DNA of 7,024 nt from Phocaeicola plebeius. Lineage in GTDB: Bacteria > Bacteroidota > Bacteroidia > Bacteroidales > Bacteroidaceae. The stretch spans positions 1 to 7,024 of the forward strand of contig SFDG01000102.1 of assembly GCA_004558305.1 (NCBI GenBank), read 5' to 3'. Numbering within the stretch: position 1 is the first letter of the stretch; the number at the start of each line of letters is the position of its first letter. The translations under genes and the position numbers were made by a program. The notes under the pieces are model-generated. The model was not told where the DNA came from and did not search any database. It saw only the letters and a program-made list of their open reading frames with translations. Positions 1 to 5,741 of this stretch are shown one piece after another.

Positions 1-1
1 T

Positions 2-367
2 GTATCTTCTCTCAACGAGGAAGAGCACGAACTGTATTGGAAAAGCCTCAATGCTTATCGCACCGCACTGAGCGTGCACGAGGCTTCCATAGAAGAAGGA
101 AAAGAAATAGGACTTAAAATAGGAATAGAAAAAGGCATTAAACAAGGAATAGAACAAGGAATAAAGCAAGGAATAGAGCAAGGAATAGAGCAAGGAATAG
201 AGCAAGGAATAAAGCAAGGAATAGAGCAAGGGATAGAACAAGGCCGAGAAGAAGGAAAAAGGCAACAAACGCTGTCGATTGCCCGTACATTGAAACAAAA
301 CAATATACCTCCAAGCATCATTGCCCAATCTACCGGTCTGTCTCTTGAAGAGATAGAGGCCCTATAA
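2..367 (+). CDS. PD-(D/E)XK nuclease family transposase (Rpn-like), C-terminal part
   Basis: This is the last 121 codons of a gene that begins before the window; the frame is open from base 2 and ends at TAA 365-367. The visible start reads VSSLNEEEHELYWKSLNAYR, which resembles the helical linker after the nuclease domain in Bacteroides Rpn-like (PDDEXK_2) proteins. It is followed by a Gly-Ile-rich repeat tract and a closing segment with LKQNNIPPSIIAQSTGLS then LEEIEAL. That short 'LK..G/N....I...TGLS.EEI..L' tail is typical of this family. Family members are DNA endonucleases linked to recombination and often annotated as transposases; the catalytic residues lie upstream, so activity cannot be judged here. 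The GTG at 74 is an internal codon, not the start, because the homologous sequence continues upstream of it. The gene converges on the LolC/E gene with only 3 bp between stop codons. Family assignment is from the tail alone and so is moderately sure. Confidence 0.75.
   Translation, partial: VSSLNEEEHELYWKSLNAYRTALSVHEASIEEGKEIGLKIGIEKGIKQGIEQGIKQGIEQGIEQGIEQGIKQGIEQGIEQGREEGKRQQTLSIARTLKQNNIPPSIIAQSTGLSLEEIEAL
122..253 (+). repeat. 12-bp tandem repeat encoding GIxQ tetrapeptides
   Basis: Eleven consecutive 12-bp units lie in frame inside the nuclease-family gene. The consensus unit is ggaatagagcaa (Gly-Ile-Glu-Gln), alternating in places with ggaataaagcaa (Gly-Ile-Lys-Gln). The central units from 158 to 229 are nearly identical at DNA level, and the outermost ones (122-133 and 242-253) have drifted. 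Because the unit is a multiple of three, gain or loss of copies keeps the frame. The near-identity suggests recent expansion by slippage or unequal exchange rather than ancient protein repeats. Confidence 0.95.
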
Positions 368-370
368 GCC

Positions 371-1606
371 TTACTGCCGCTTGTCCAGCAGCCGTTTGCT
401 GAGATACTGTACCGGGTACCACACGGAAAGGAAGCCTACTACTAAGACGGTGACGAAGACCAGCACCACATCCGTGGCATGGACACTCACTGGGTAGGCA
501 TCGACCACAAAGGCACCGCTGTCGCCCAGCGAGATGAGTCCGTAAGTCTGTTGCAGCCAGCAGAGCAGCAGGCCGAGAACAATACCCGCAAAGGCACCGA
601 AGAATGAAATCATGCGGCCTTCGAACAGGAAGATGCGGGTAATCTGCCGGTCGCTGGCACCCAGGTTGCGCAGGGTGACCACATCATCGCGCTTGTCGAT
701 GATGAGCATCGAGAGGGAACCGATGACATTGAAGCAGGCGACGGCCAGAATAAAGGTCAGGAAAAGGTAGGAGATGAGTTTCTCGATTTCCATGATGCGG
801 TAGGTGTCCGCCTGCTGCTCGTAGCGGTTCTCTACCTTATATTTATGGCCGATGGCTTGCTGGATGCGCCGCTGCAGAGCATCGGTGTCGGTACCGGGCT
901 GCAGTTTCAGTCCGATGGAACTGACCTCGGTGGTATATTGGAACAGCCGGCGGGCGAAACTGATGGAAGTAAGGATGTATGAAGCATCGTATTTCTCTTG
1001 GTTGACGGCAAATACCAGTCCGGAGGAGAAGAGAGAGCCGGTGGTGAAGCTCGCGGCCGGATTGGCCAGGTTGACCTTCGCTCCCCGCTTGGGAGCATAC
1101 ACTTCCAGCGGGTCGAGGAAGCGGATGCTGGTGCCCAACGTAGAGAGCAACTGGATGCCGGGAATGGCATAATTCGCCACTTCATCGTGGAGCAGCGGTT
1201 CGCCCCTTCCGAACAGGATACTGTCAATAGGGGTCAACCGGTCGAAGTTGTCCTCTACTCCCTTGATGACGACCATGGCCTGGCGGTCCTGGTACTGCAC
1301 CATGGCGTTGTCCTCCACCGATTCGGAGAAGACCGCCACTTCGGGCCAGTCGCGGAGCTGGCGCACGGCAGGGTCCTGCCCGTCGAACACTTTCCCTTGC
1401 GCCGCCGTAATCTTCAGTTCCGGGTCGAAGGCCGTGAAGAAAGAAGCCACCAGGTCCTGGAATCCGTTGAAGACGGACAAAGTGCACACCAATGCCAGCG
1501 TGGCCAGGGCAACTCCGCAGACAGAGATGGCTGAAATCACGTTGATGGCATTGTGCGACTTCTTCGAGAACAGGTAGCGGCGGGCAATGTAGAAAGGAAA
1601 GTTCAT
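371..1606 (-). CDS. LolC/LolE-type ABC transporter permease (lipoprotein release, FtsX/MacB fold)
   Basis: A 411-residue inner-membrane permease of the lipoprotein-releasing family. With a LolD ATPase, such proteins extract lipoproteins from the inner membrane and hand them to a periplasmic carrier. The sequence shows the expected topology: a short N-terminus (MNFPFYIARRYLFSKKSHN), TM1 at about residues 22-46, a large periplasmic domain (about 50-272), then three TM segments at about 276-302, 331-351 and 378-398. The cytoplasmic loop after TM2 holds KRDDVVTLRNLGAS (305-318), the coupling motif of LolC/E permeases, where 'KR.DI..L...GA' is usual. Length matches the family (about 400-415). It is the last gene of the minus-strand cluster, starting 13 bp after rbfA; no ATPase gene is in the window, so LolD must be encoded elsewhere. 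I cannot tell LolC from LolE by sequence alone; a generic FtsX-like permease is the alternative name. Confidence 0.9.
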   Translation of the reverse strand: MNFPFYIARRYLFSKKSHNAINVISAISVCGVALATLALVCTLSVFNGFQDLVASFFTAFDPELKITAAQGKVFDGQDPAVRQLRDWPEVAVFSESVEDNAMVQYQDRQAMVVIKGVEDNFDRLTPIDSILFGRGEPLLHDEVANYAIPGIQLLSTLGTSIRFLDPLEVYAPKRGAKVNLANPAASFTTGSLFSSGLVFAVNQEKYDASYILTSISFARRLFQYTTEVSSIGLKLQPGTDTDALQRRIQQAIGHKYKVENRYEQQADTYRIMEIEKLISYLFLTFILAVACFNVIGSLSMLIIDKRDDVVTLRNLGASDRQITRIFLFEGRMISFFGAFAGIVLGLLLCWLQQTYGLISLGDSGAFVVDAYPVSVHATDVVLVFVTVLVVGFLSVWYPVQYLSKRLLDKRQ

Positions 1607-1619
1607 GTCGGCGGAGTGC

Positions 1620-1955
1620 TTATTTCTTCAACAGTTCGTCGATATGGGCAGCATAGTCCAGCGAGTCATCCACAAAGAACTTCAGTTCGGGGATAATGCG
1701 TAGCTGGAAGCGGAGACGGTTCCCCAGTTCGTAGCGGATGGACTTCATGTTGGCGTTGATGTTCTTCACAATCTCTTCGCTCCGTTCGGAGGGGAAGACG
1801 CTCAGGTAGGCGCGGGCATAGCTCATGTCGGGACTGATACGGACGATGCTGACCGATACCAGCACTCCGTGCATCGACTTGGTCTGCAGCAGGAAGATTT
1901 CGCTCAGTTCCTTCTGGATGAGGCGGGCAATTTTGTTCTGTCTGGTTGTTTCCAT
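1620..1955 (-). CDS. rbfA: 30S ribosome-binding factor A
   Basis: A 111-residue protein with the RbfA pattern. It opens METTRQNKIARLIQKELSEI (N-terminal helix of the KH-like fold), continues with the strand VLVSVSIVRISPDMSYARAYLS split around residues 31-52, and ends with RFQLRIIPELKFFVDDSLDY followed by HIDELL. The 'R.IPEL.F..D.S..Y...I..LL' ending is diagnostic. RbfA is a cytoplasmic assembly factor that binds the 30S subunit during late 16S rRNA maturation and matters in cold adaptation. Length is normal. It begins 12 bp after the methyltransferase stop and is followed after 13 bp by the permease gene, consistent with co-transcription. The upstream sequence is A-rich with no Shine-Dalgarno, which is usual in Bacteroidetes. 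Confidence 0.96.
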   Translation of the reverse strand: METTRQNKIARLIQKELSEIFLLQTKSMHGVLVSVSIVRISPDMSYARAYLSVFPSERSEEIVKNINANMKSIRYELGNRLRFQLRIIPELKFFVDDSLDYAAHIDELLKK

Positions 1956-1967
1956 AATTTTTGTTCT

Positions 1968-2636
1968 TTATTCTAAAGGTTCTTCTTTCTTTCTCAATAG
2001 GGTCAGCCCGTCGCGCAGCGGAAGGATAACGGTCTCTACCCGGGGGTCGGTGGCCACCCGGTCGTTGAAGGCCTTGATGCCGAGGGTCTGCGTGTCGCTG
2101 GAGGGAGTGTCTGTCTCCAGCACGTGTCCGTCCCACAGTGTATTGTCGGCGATGATGTAGCCGCCGGGACGCAGACAGTCCATCACCATTTCGTAGTAGT
2201 CCACATAGTTCCGCTTGTTGCCGTCGATGAAGGCCAGGTCGAAGGTGATGCCCAGCTGCGGTACCAGCTGCGGTACCAGCTGCAGGGCATCACCGATGTA
2301 GAACCGGATCTTGTCGGCATAAGGCGATCCCTCTAACCAGTGGCGGGTGAAGTCCTCCTGCTCGTCGTTGATCTCGAAGGTATGGAGCAGTCCTCCCTCC
2401 TCCAGACCTTCAGCAAGACAGAGGGCGGAGTAGCCGCTGTAGGTGCCGATTTCCAGCACTTGCTGCGGGCGTATCATCCGCACGAACATCTTCAGCATCC
2501 GGCCCTGGAGGTGTCCGGAGGCCATGCGGGGGCGTAGCAGGTAAAGGTGCGTCGCCCGGTACAGGGCCTTCAGGTAGTCACTCTCCGGGTCGATATGGCG
2601 AAGGATGTATGCGTCGAGGGCATCGGTCTCTTTCAT
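1968..2636 (-). CDS. Class I SAM-dependent O-methyltransferase (COMT/CCoAOMT-like, Methyltransf_3)
   Basis: A 222-residue Rossmann-fold methyltransferase that moves a methyl group from S-adenosylmethionine to an unknown acceptor, probably a hydroxyl. Motif I is VLEIGTYSGYSAL (60-72); an acidic ribose-binding position follows in LLHTFEIND (83-91). FDLAFIDGNKRNY (132-144) and IIADNTLWDG (161-170) supply the likely divalent-metal ligands Asp138, Asp164 and Asn165 of the caffeoyl-CoA/catechol methyltransferase type. Length fits bacterial members (about 210-225). Residues 120-127 read LVPQLVPQ, a duplication caused by a 12-bp tandem repeat, just before the strand carrying Asp138. The gene starts 3 bp after the pyk stop, so translation is probably coupled. 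The substrate cannot be predicted. Confidence 0.92.
   Translation of the reverse strand: MKETDALDAYILRHIDPESDYLKALYRATHLYLLRPRMASGHLQGRMLKMFVRMIRPQQVLEIGTYSGYSALCLAEGLEEGGLLHTFEINDEQEDFTRHWLEGSPYADKIRFYIGDALQLVPQLVPQLGITFDLAFIDGNKRNYVDYYEMVMDCLRPGGYIIADNTLWDGHVLETDTPSSDTQTLGIKAFNDRVATDPRVETVILPLRDGLTLLRKKEEPLE
2252..2284. repeat. 12-bp tandem duplication inside the O-methyltransferase gene
   Basis: The unit ccagctgcggta occurs at 2252-2263 and 2264-2275, exact copies, followed by a partial third copy ccagctgc at 2276-2283. On the coding (minus) strand it produces LVPQ twice. The unit is built from the 6-bp palindromes CAGCTG and GGTACC, so GGTACC-AGCTGC-GGTACC can fold into a small hairpin, a structure that favours replication slippage. 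Confidence 0.95.
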
Positions 2637-2639
2637 AGC

Positions 2640-4094
2640 CTACAAGTAGCGGTTGTTGTTGGGTAACACATACTCTGTTTCCTTGTCCAGCACATCATCC
2701 ACCTGGTTGATTTCCAGGAAAGAGGTGCGGGCCTTGCCGCCGCTCAGATACGCCACCATGTCCTTGTATCCCAGTACGCCGTCATTGATCAGCTTGTGCA
2801 GGGCAGCGATGTAATAAGCCTGTCCGTTGGCCTTTTCGGGCATATAGATGGCTTCCACACCATACGACAGGGCCAGATGGCGCAGGGCCTTTTCCTTGTA
2901 GCAAATGGCCAGCACCGGGTACTTTCCGCGGAAGGCCGCCAGGTTGCGGGCCGTGCGTCCGCTGAAGCTGTCGGTGATGATGGCGCGGATAGGCATCAGG
3001 TTGGTGGCGCTGACGGCCTGCTGGGCCAGGAAACTGGTCACGTCCGTATTCTCCGGTGTCAGAGGAATGGGGATGTCGTTCTCCTGCATCTTGTCCTTTT
3101 CGGCCTGTGCGGCAATCTGGGTCATGGTCTTCACGGCCTCGATGGGGTATTTGCCGTAGGCCGTCTCACCGCTCAGCATCAGCGCGTCGGTGCGGTAGTA
3201 GATGGCATTGGCGATGTCGGTCACTTCCGCACGGGTGGGGCGGGGGTTGTTGATCATGGTGTGCAGCATCTGTGTGGCTACAATCACCGGTTTCTTGGCC
3301 AGGATACACTTCTTGATGAGCAGGCGCTGGATGCCGGGGATGCGTTCCTGCGGCACTTCGATGCCGAGGTCACCGCGGGCCACCATCACGCCGTCGGCCA
3401 CTTCGAGGATTTCGTCGATGTTGTCCACGCCTTCCTGGTTCTCGATCTTGGCAATGATCTTGATGTCGCTGTGATGGGCATCCAAAATCTCCCGGATGTC
3501 GAGCACATCCTGACGGTTGCGCACAAAGGAGTGGGCGATGAAGTCGATGTCCTTCTCAATGGCATAGAGAATATTGTTGCGGTCCTTTTCGGTCAGGGAC
3601 GGGAGGTTGATGCGTACACCCGGAACGTTGACACTTTTGCGGTTCCCGAGGGTGGCATCATTGCAGACCTCACAGACCAGTTCGTGTTCGTCCTTGCCGG
3701 TTACCTTCAGTTCCAGGTCGCCGTCGTCGATCAGGACGCGGGCCCCGACGGAGAGGTCGTTGACAAAGGAAGGATAGGTCACGCAGATGCATTCACGGGT
3801 AGTGGCCTGTTCGGGGTTGCCCACGATGCGGACGATGTCGCCGGTGGTATAATCAATCGGCCCTTCGGCGCAGGCAGTGGTGCGTACCTCGGGTCCTTTG
3901 GTGTCCATGAGAATGCCGATACGGTTGGACACCTCGCGTACATTTCGGATCAGTGTTTCGAAGCCTTCCCGGTTGGCGTGGGCCGTGTTCATGCGCACCA
4001 CGTTCATGCCGGCATTGAAAAGGTCTCTGATAAAGTCTACGTCGCAACGCAAGTCAGAAATGGAAGCGACGATTTTAGTTTTTTTGAGCATCAT
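2640..4094 (-). CDS. pyk: Pyruvate kinase
   Basis: A 484-residue enzyme converting phosphoenolpyruvate and ADP to pyruvate and ATP, the last step of glycolysis. Seen in order: MMLKKTKIVASISD, then VVRMNTAHAN (32-41), DTKGPEVRT (64-72), the B domain (about 73-165), IIAKIENQEG (213-222) with catalytic Lys216 and metal ligand Glu218, DGVMVARGDLGIEVP (234-248) with metal ligand Asp242, VIVATQML (270-277) with Thr274, and MLSGETAYGKYP (306-317). The C domain follows to YVLPNNNRYL. I start at the tandem ATG 4092-4094; the next codon (4089-4091) is an equal alternative. The frame stays open to 4205, but those extra 37 residues overlap aroQ and lack family similarity. Glu69 matches the residue (Glu117 in rabbit muscle enzyme) tied to potassium dependence, but the usual Asn-x-Ser-His is Asn-Thr-Ala-His here. 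It lies 23 bp after aroQ and 3 bp before the methyltransferase. Confidence 0.97.
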   Translation of the reverse strand: MMLKKTKIVASISDLRCDVDFIRDLFNAGMNVVRMNTAHANREGFETLIRNVREVSNRIGILMDTKGPEVRTTACAEGPIDYTTGDIVRIVGNPEQATTRECICVTYPSFVNDLSVGARVLIDDGDLELKVTGKDEHELVCEVCNDATLGNRKSVNVPGVRINLPSLTEKDRNNILYAIEKDIDFIAHSFVRNRQDVLDIREILDAHHSDIKIIAKIENQEGVDNIDEILEVADGVMVARGDLGIEVPQERIPGIQRLLIKKCILAKKPVIVATQMLHTMINNPRPTRAEVTDIANAIYYRTDALMLSGETAYGKYPIEAVKTMTQIAAQAEKDKMQENDIPIPLTPENTDVTSFLAQQAVSATNLMPIRAIITDSFSGRTARNLAAFRGKYPVLAICYKEKALRHLALSYGVEAIYMPEKANGQAYYIAALHKLINDGVLGYKDMVAYLSGGKARTSFLEINQVDDVLDKETEYVLPNNNRYL

Positions 4095-4117
4095 AATTGT
4101 ACTATACTTAAATCTGG

Positions 4118-4546
4118 TTAGTTGTTGCGAGAGGAAAGAAAGGCTTCCAGTGCCAGTCGGTAGGAGTCGAGGCCGAATCCGCAGATCACGCCCCGGCAGG
4201 CGCACGAAATCATGGACTTGTGACGAAACTCCTCACGCTGGTGCACGTTCGAGATGTGCACCTCAATGGCCGGAGTCGTGACTGCCCGGAGGGCATCCTG
4301 CAAGGCGATGGAGGTATGGGTGTAGGCACCTGCATTCAGAATGATGCCGTCGTAACAGAATCCGATTTCGTGAATCTTGTTGATCATTTCTCCTTCCACA
4401 TTGGACTGGTAGTAGTCGATTTCCACCTCTGGATAGCGGTCTTTGAGTTCCTTGAGGTAATCTTCGAAAGAGACCGCCCCGTAGATGGAGGGCTCGCGTT
4501 TCCCCAGCAGGTTGATGTTGGGGCCGTTGATAATTTGTATTTTCAT
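4118..4546 (-). CDS. aroQ: Type II 3-dehydroquinate dehydratase
   Basis: A 142-residue enzyme of the shikimate pathway that dehydrates 3-dehydroquinate to 3-dehydroshikimate. It contains every expected landmark: MKIQIINGPNINLLGKREP with the GPNLNLLG-type loop and Arg17, IYG with the catalytic Tyr22, QSNVEGE (47-53), NAGAYTHTS (71-79), and EVHISNVHQREEFRHKS (95-111) with His97. Length is typical of the dodecameric type II enzymes (about 140-150). The frame extends upstream to 4828, but that stretch runs antisense through xerD and across the promoter region; the canonical N-terminus fixes the start at 4546. It is first in the minus-strand cluster and divergent from xerD. Pairing of aroQ and pyk fits two genes that consume or depend on phosphoenolpyruvate-derived metabolism, though that link is inference. 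Confidence 0.97.
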   Translation of the reverse strand: MKIQIINGPNINLLGKREPSIYGAVSFEDYLKELKDRYPEVEIDYYQSNVEGEMINKIHEIGFCYDGIILNAGAYTHTSIALQDALRAVTTPAIEVHISNVHQREEFRHKSMISCACRGVICGFGLDSYRLALEAFLSSRNN

Positions 4547-4552
4547 ATTCCT

Positions 4553-4583
4553 TTTGTGATACAAACAGTTTTTTCTATCTTTG
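4553..4583 (+). promoter_or_regulatory. Bacteroidales-type promoter for xerD
   Basis: TTTG at 4553-4556 and TATCTTTG at 4576-4583 are separated by 19 bp. This matches the known Bacteroides primary-sigma consensus of TTTG, a 19-21 bp spacer, and TAnnTTTG. The start of transcription would fall near 4590, leaving a leader of about 25 nt before the ATG at 4616. Motif match is seen directly; activity is inferred. Confidence 0.7.
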
Positions 4584-4597
4584 TTCTGAAATCCGGG

Positions 4598-4605
4598 CAA
4601 AGATA
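4598..4605 (-). promoter_or_regulatory. -7-like box for the aroQ-pyk-OMT-rbfA-lol cluster
   Basis: On the minus strand this reads TATCTTTG, a perfect TAnnTTTG, with an expected transcript start near 4591 and a leader of about 45 nt to the aroQ ATG. I see no TTTG at the proper distance upstream (about 4624-4630 is not TTTG-like), so the promoter is incomplete by consensus. It is the inverted copy of the xerD -7 box, 14 bp away. Confidence 0.4.
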
Positions 4606-4615
4606 CGAAAAAGAA

Positions 4616-5596
4616 ATGAAACCTCGTGAGCAATATAGAAAGATAATCATCAAGTATAGGCAATACCTTAAGTTGGAAAAGGGCCTGTCGGACAATACGG
4701 TCGAAGCCTATCTGACCGATGTAGACAAGCTGTATGCGTTCCTGACACTCGAAGACATCTGCTACCTGGATGTGACGGTCAGCGATTTGGAACAGTTTGC
4801 GGCAGGCTTGCACGACATCGGCATCCATCCCCGTTCACAGGCCCGTATCCTGTCTGGTGTCCGTTCGTTCTATCGCTTTCTCGTCATCGACGGCTATCTC
4901 GACCAGGATCCCACGGAACTGCTCGAATCGCCCAAGTTGGGACTGTATCTGCCGGATGTGCTGGCCGTGGAAGAGATTGATGCCCTGATAGCGGCGATTG
5001 ATGTTTCCACCCGTGAGGGACAGCGCAACCGGGCCATTCTGGAGACCTTGTACAGCTGTGGACTGCGCGTATCGGAGTTGTGCCATTTGCGCTTGGGAGA
5101 CCTTTATCTGCAGGAGGGTTTTATCCGGGTGGAAGGGAAGGGGAACAAGCAGCGGTTAGTGCCTATTTCGCCACGTGCCATTCAGGAAATCGAGAGATAC
5201 TTGCCCCAGCGCGCAGAAGGGCTCATCAAGCCTCCCTATGAGGATTATGTCTTCATCAGCCGTTTCGGGAAGAACATTTCACGCATCATGGTGTTCCATA
5301 TCATCAAGGAACTGGCCGCCCAAATCGGACTGGCGAAGACCATCAGTCCGCATACGTTCCGCCATTCGTTTGCCACGCACCTGTTGGAGGGAGGGGCCAA
5401 CCTGCGGGCTATCCAGTGCATGCTGGGCCATGAGGACATCGGGACGACCGAAATCTATACGCACATCGACCGTAGCCGTCTGCGGCAGGAGATTCTGGAG
5501 CACCATCCCCGCAACCGAAGTTTTGTGACACCCCATTTGGCCGCATCGGGAATTCTTCCTATCTCTACGGCGAATCCTAAAAACAAGGAGCCATGA
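4616..5596 (+). CDS. xerD: Tyrosine recombinase, XerD type
   Basis: A 326-residue site-specific recombinase that, with a partner Xer protein, resolves chromosome dimers at dif near the division septum. The N-terminal SAM-like core-binding domain (about 10-95) includes LEKGLSDNTVEAYLTDVDK. The catalytic domain shows the full tyrosine-recombinase set: Arg151 in CGLRVSEL, Lys175 in GKGNKQR, His246 and Arg249 in SPHTFRHSFATHLL, His272 in MLGHEDI, and nucleophile Tyr281 in EIYTHID. The frame is open from 4220, but the family N-terminus and promoter place the start at 4616. About 27 residues follow the usual HPR ending (RSFVTPHLAASG then ILPISTANPKNKEP), longer than typical XerD of about 300 residues. 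It stands alone on this strand, divergent from aroQ. An integrase of a mobile element is less likely because it sits next to housekeeping genes and no attachment repeats are evident. Confidence 0.92.
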   Translation: MKPREQYRKIIIKYRQYLKLEKGLSDNTVEAYLTDVDKLYAFLTLEDICYLDVTVSDLEQFAAGLHDIGIHPRSQARILSGVRSFYRFLVIDGYLDQDPTELLESPKLGLYLPDVLAVEEIDALIAAIDVSTREGQRNRAILETLYSCGLRVSELCHLRLGDLYLQEGFIRVEGKGNKQRLVPISPRAIQEIERYLPQRAEGLIKPPYEDYVFISRFGKNISRIMVFHIIKELAAQIGLAKTISPHTFRHSFATHLLEGGANLRAIQCMLGHEDIGTTEIYTHIDRSRLRQEILEHHPRNRSFVTPHLAASGILPISTANPKNKEP

Positions 5597-5649
5597 TAGT
5601 ACATATAGGCAACCCCATCTATGTTGTCCCAGGGGATGTCCATCCGTAA
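5593..5649 (+). CDS. Possible 18-residue ORF overlapping the xerD stop
   Basis: ATG at 5593 overlaps the xerD TGA in an ATGA arrangement, and AAGGAG lies only 2 nt upstream at 5585-5590. It would encode MIVHIGNPIYVVPGDVHP and stop at 5647-5649. I do not recognise the peptide. The Shine-Dalgarno-like run is too close to the ATG and is itself part of the xerD tail, so this may well be chance. Confidence 0.15.
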   Translation: MIVHIGNPIYVVPGDVHP

Positions 5650-5697
5650 TAAAGAACTCTATTTATTCACCAATCATTTTTTTTCTTAGGGACCGGG

Positions 5698-5719
5698 CGT
5701 AAAAAATCGCTTTTTTATG
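5698..5719. other. A/T hairpin between xerD and the broken ATPase gene
   Basis: Six A (5701-5706), the loop TCGC (5707-5710) and six T (5711-5716) pair perfectly. The stem extends by T-A, a G-U and C-G to nine pairs. It could act as a weak terminator after xerD, but the stem is AT-only at its top and is not followed by a long separate U run. The remainder of 5597-5741 has a T-rich stretch at 5677-5684 and nothing else I can identify. Confidence 0.3.
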
Positions 5720-5727
5720 TACCTTTG
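5720..5727 (+). promoter_or_regulatory. -7-like box upstream of the AAA-ATPase pseudogene
   Basis: TACCTTTG matches TAnnTTTG exactly. The bases about 19 bp upstream (near 5697-5700) are not TTTG, so only half the promoter is recognisable. Transcription would start near 5734, giving only about 8 nt before the GTG at 5742. Confidence 0.4.
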
Positions 5728-5741
5728 CAAGGGTAAGACCC

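Noticed and set aside
122..253. CRISPR-like array
   Set aside because: Units are only 12 bp, contiguous without spacers, and read in frame as a protein repeat.
998..1534. 178-codon plus-strand frame antisense to the LolC/E permease
   Set aside because: It mirrors the permease sequence, with no family features or initiation signal of its own.
1666..2136. 156-codon minus-strand frame spanning rbfA and the methyltransferase end
   Set aside because: It is a shifted-frame reading of two well-supported genes, with an Arg/His-rich low-quality composition typical of shadows.
2796..4121. 441-codon open frame on the plus strand, antisense to pyk
   Set aside because: It lies opposite pyruvate kinase, has no recognisable domain, and is explained by the codon bias of a GC-rich conserved gene that avoids codons complementary to stops.
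4095..4205. N-terminal extension of pyruvate kinase
   Set aside because: It overlaps the end of aroQ and has no family similarity; the standard KTKIVASIS start is at the tandem ATG.
4220..4615. Upstream extension of the xerD frame
   Set aside because: It would run antisense through aroQ and across the promoter; the canonical XerD N-terminus begins at 4616.
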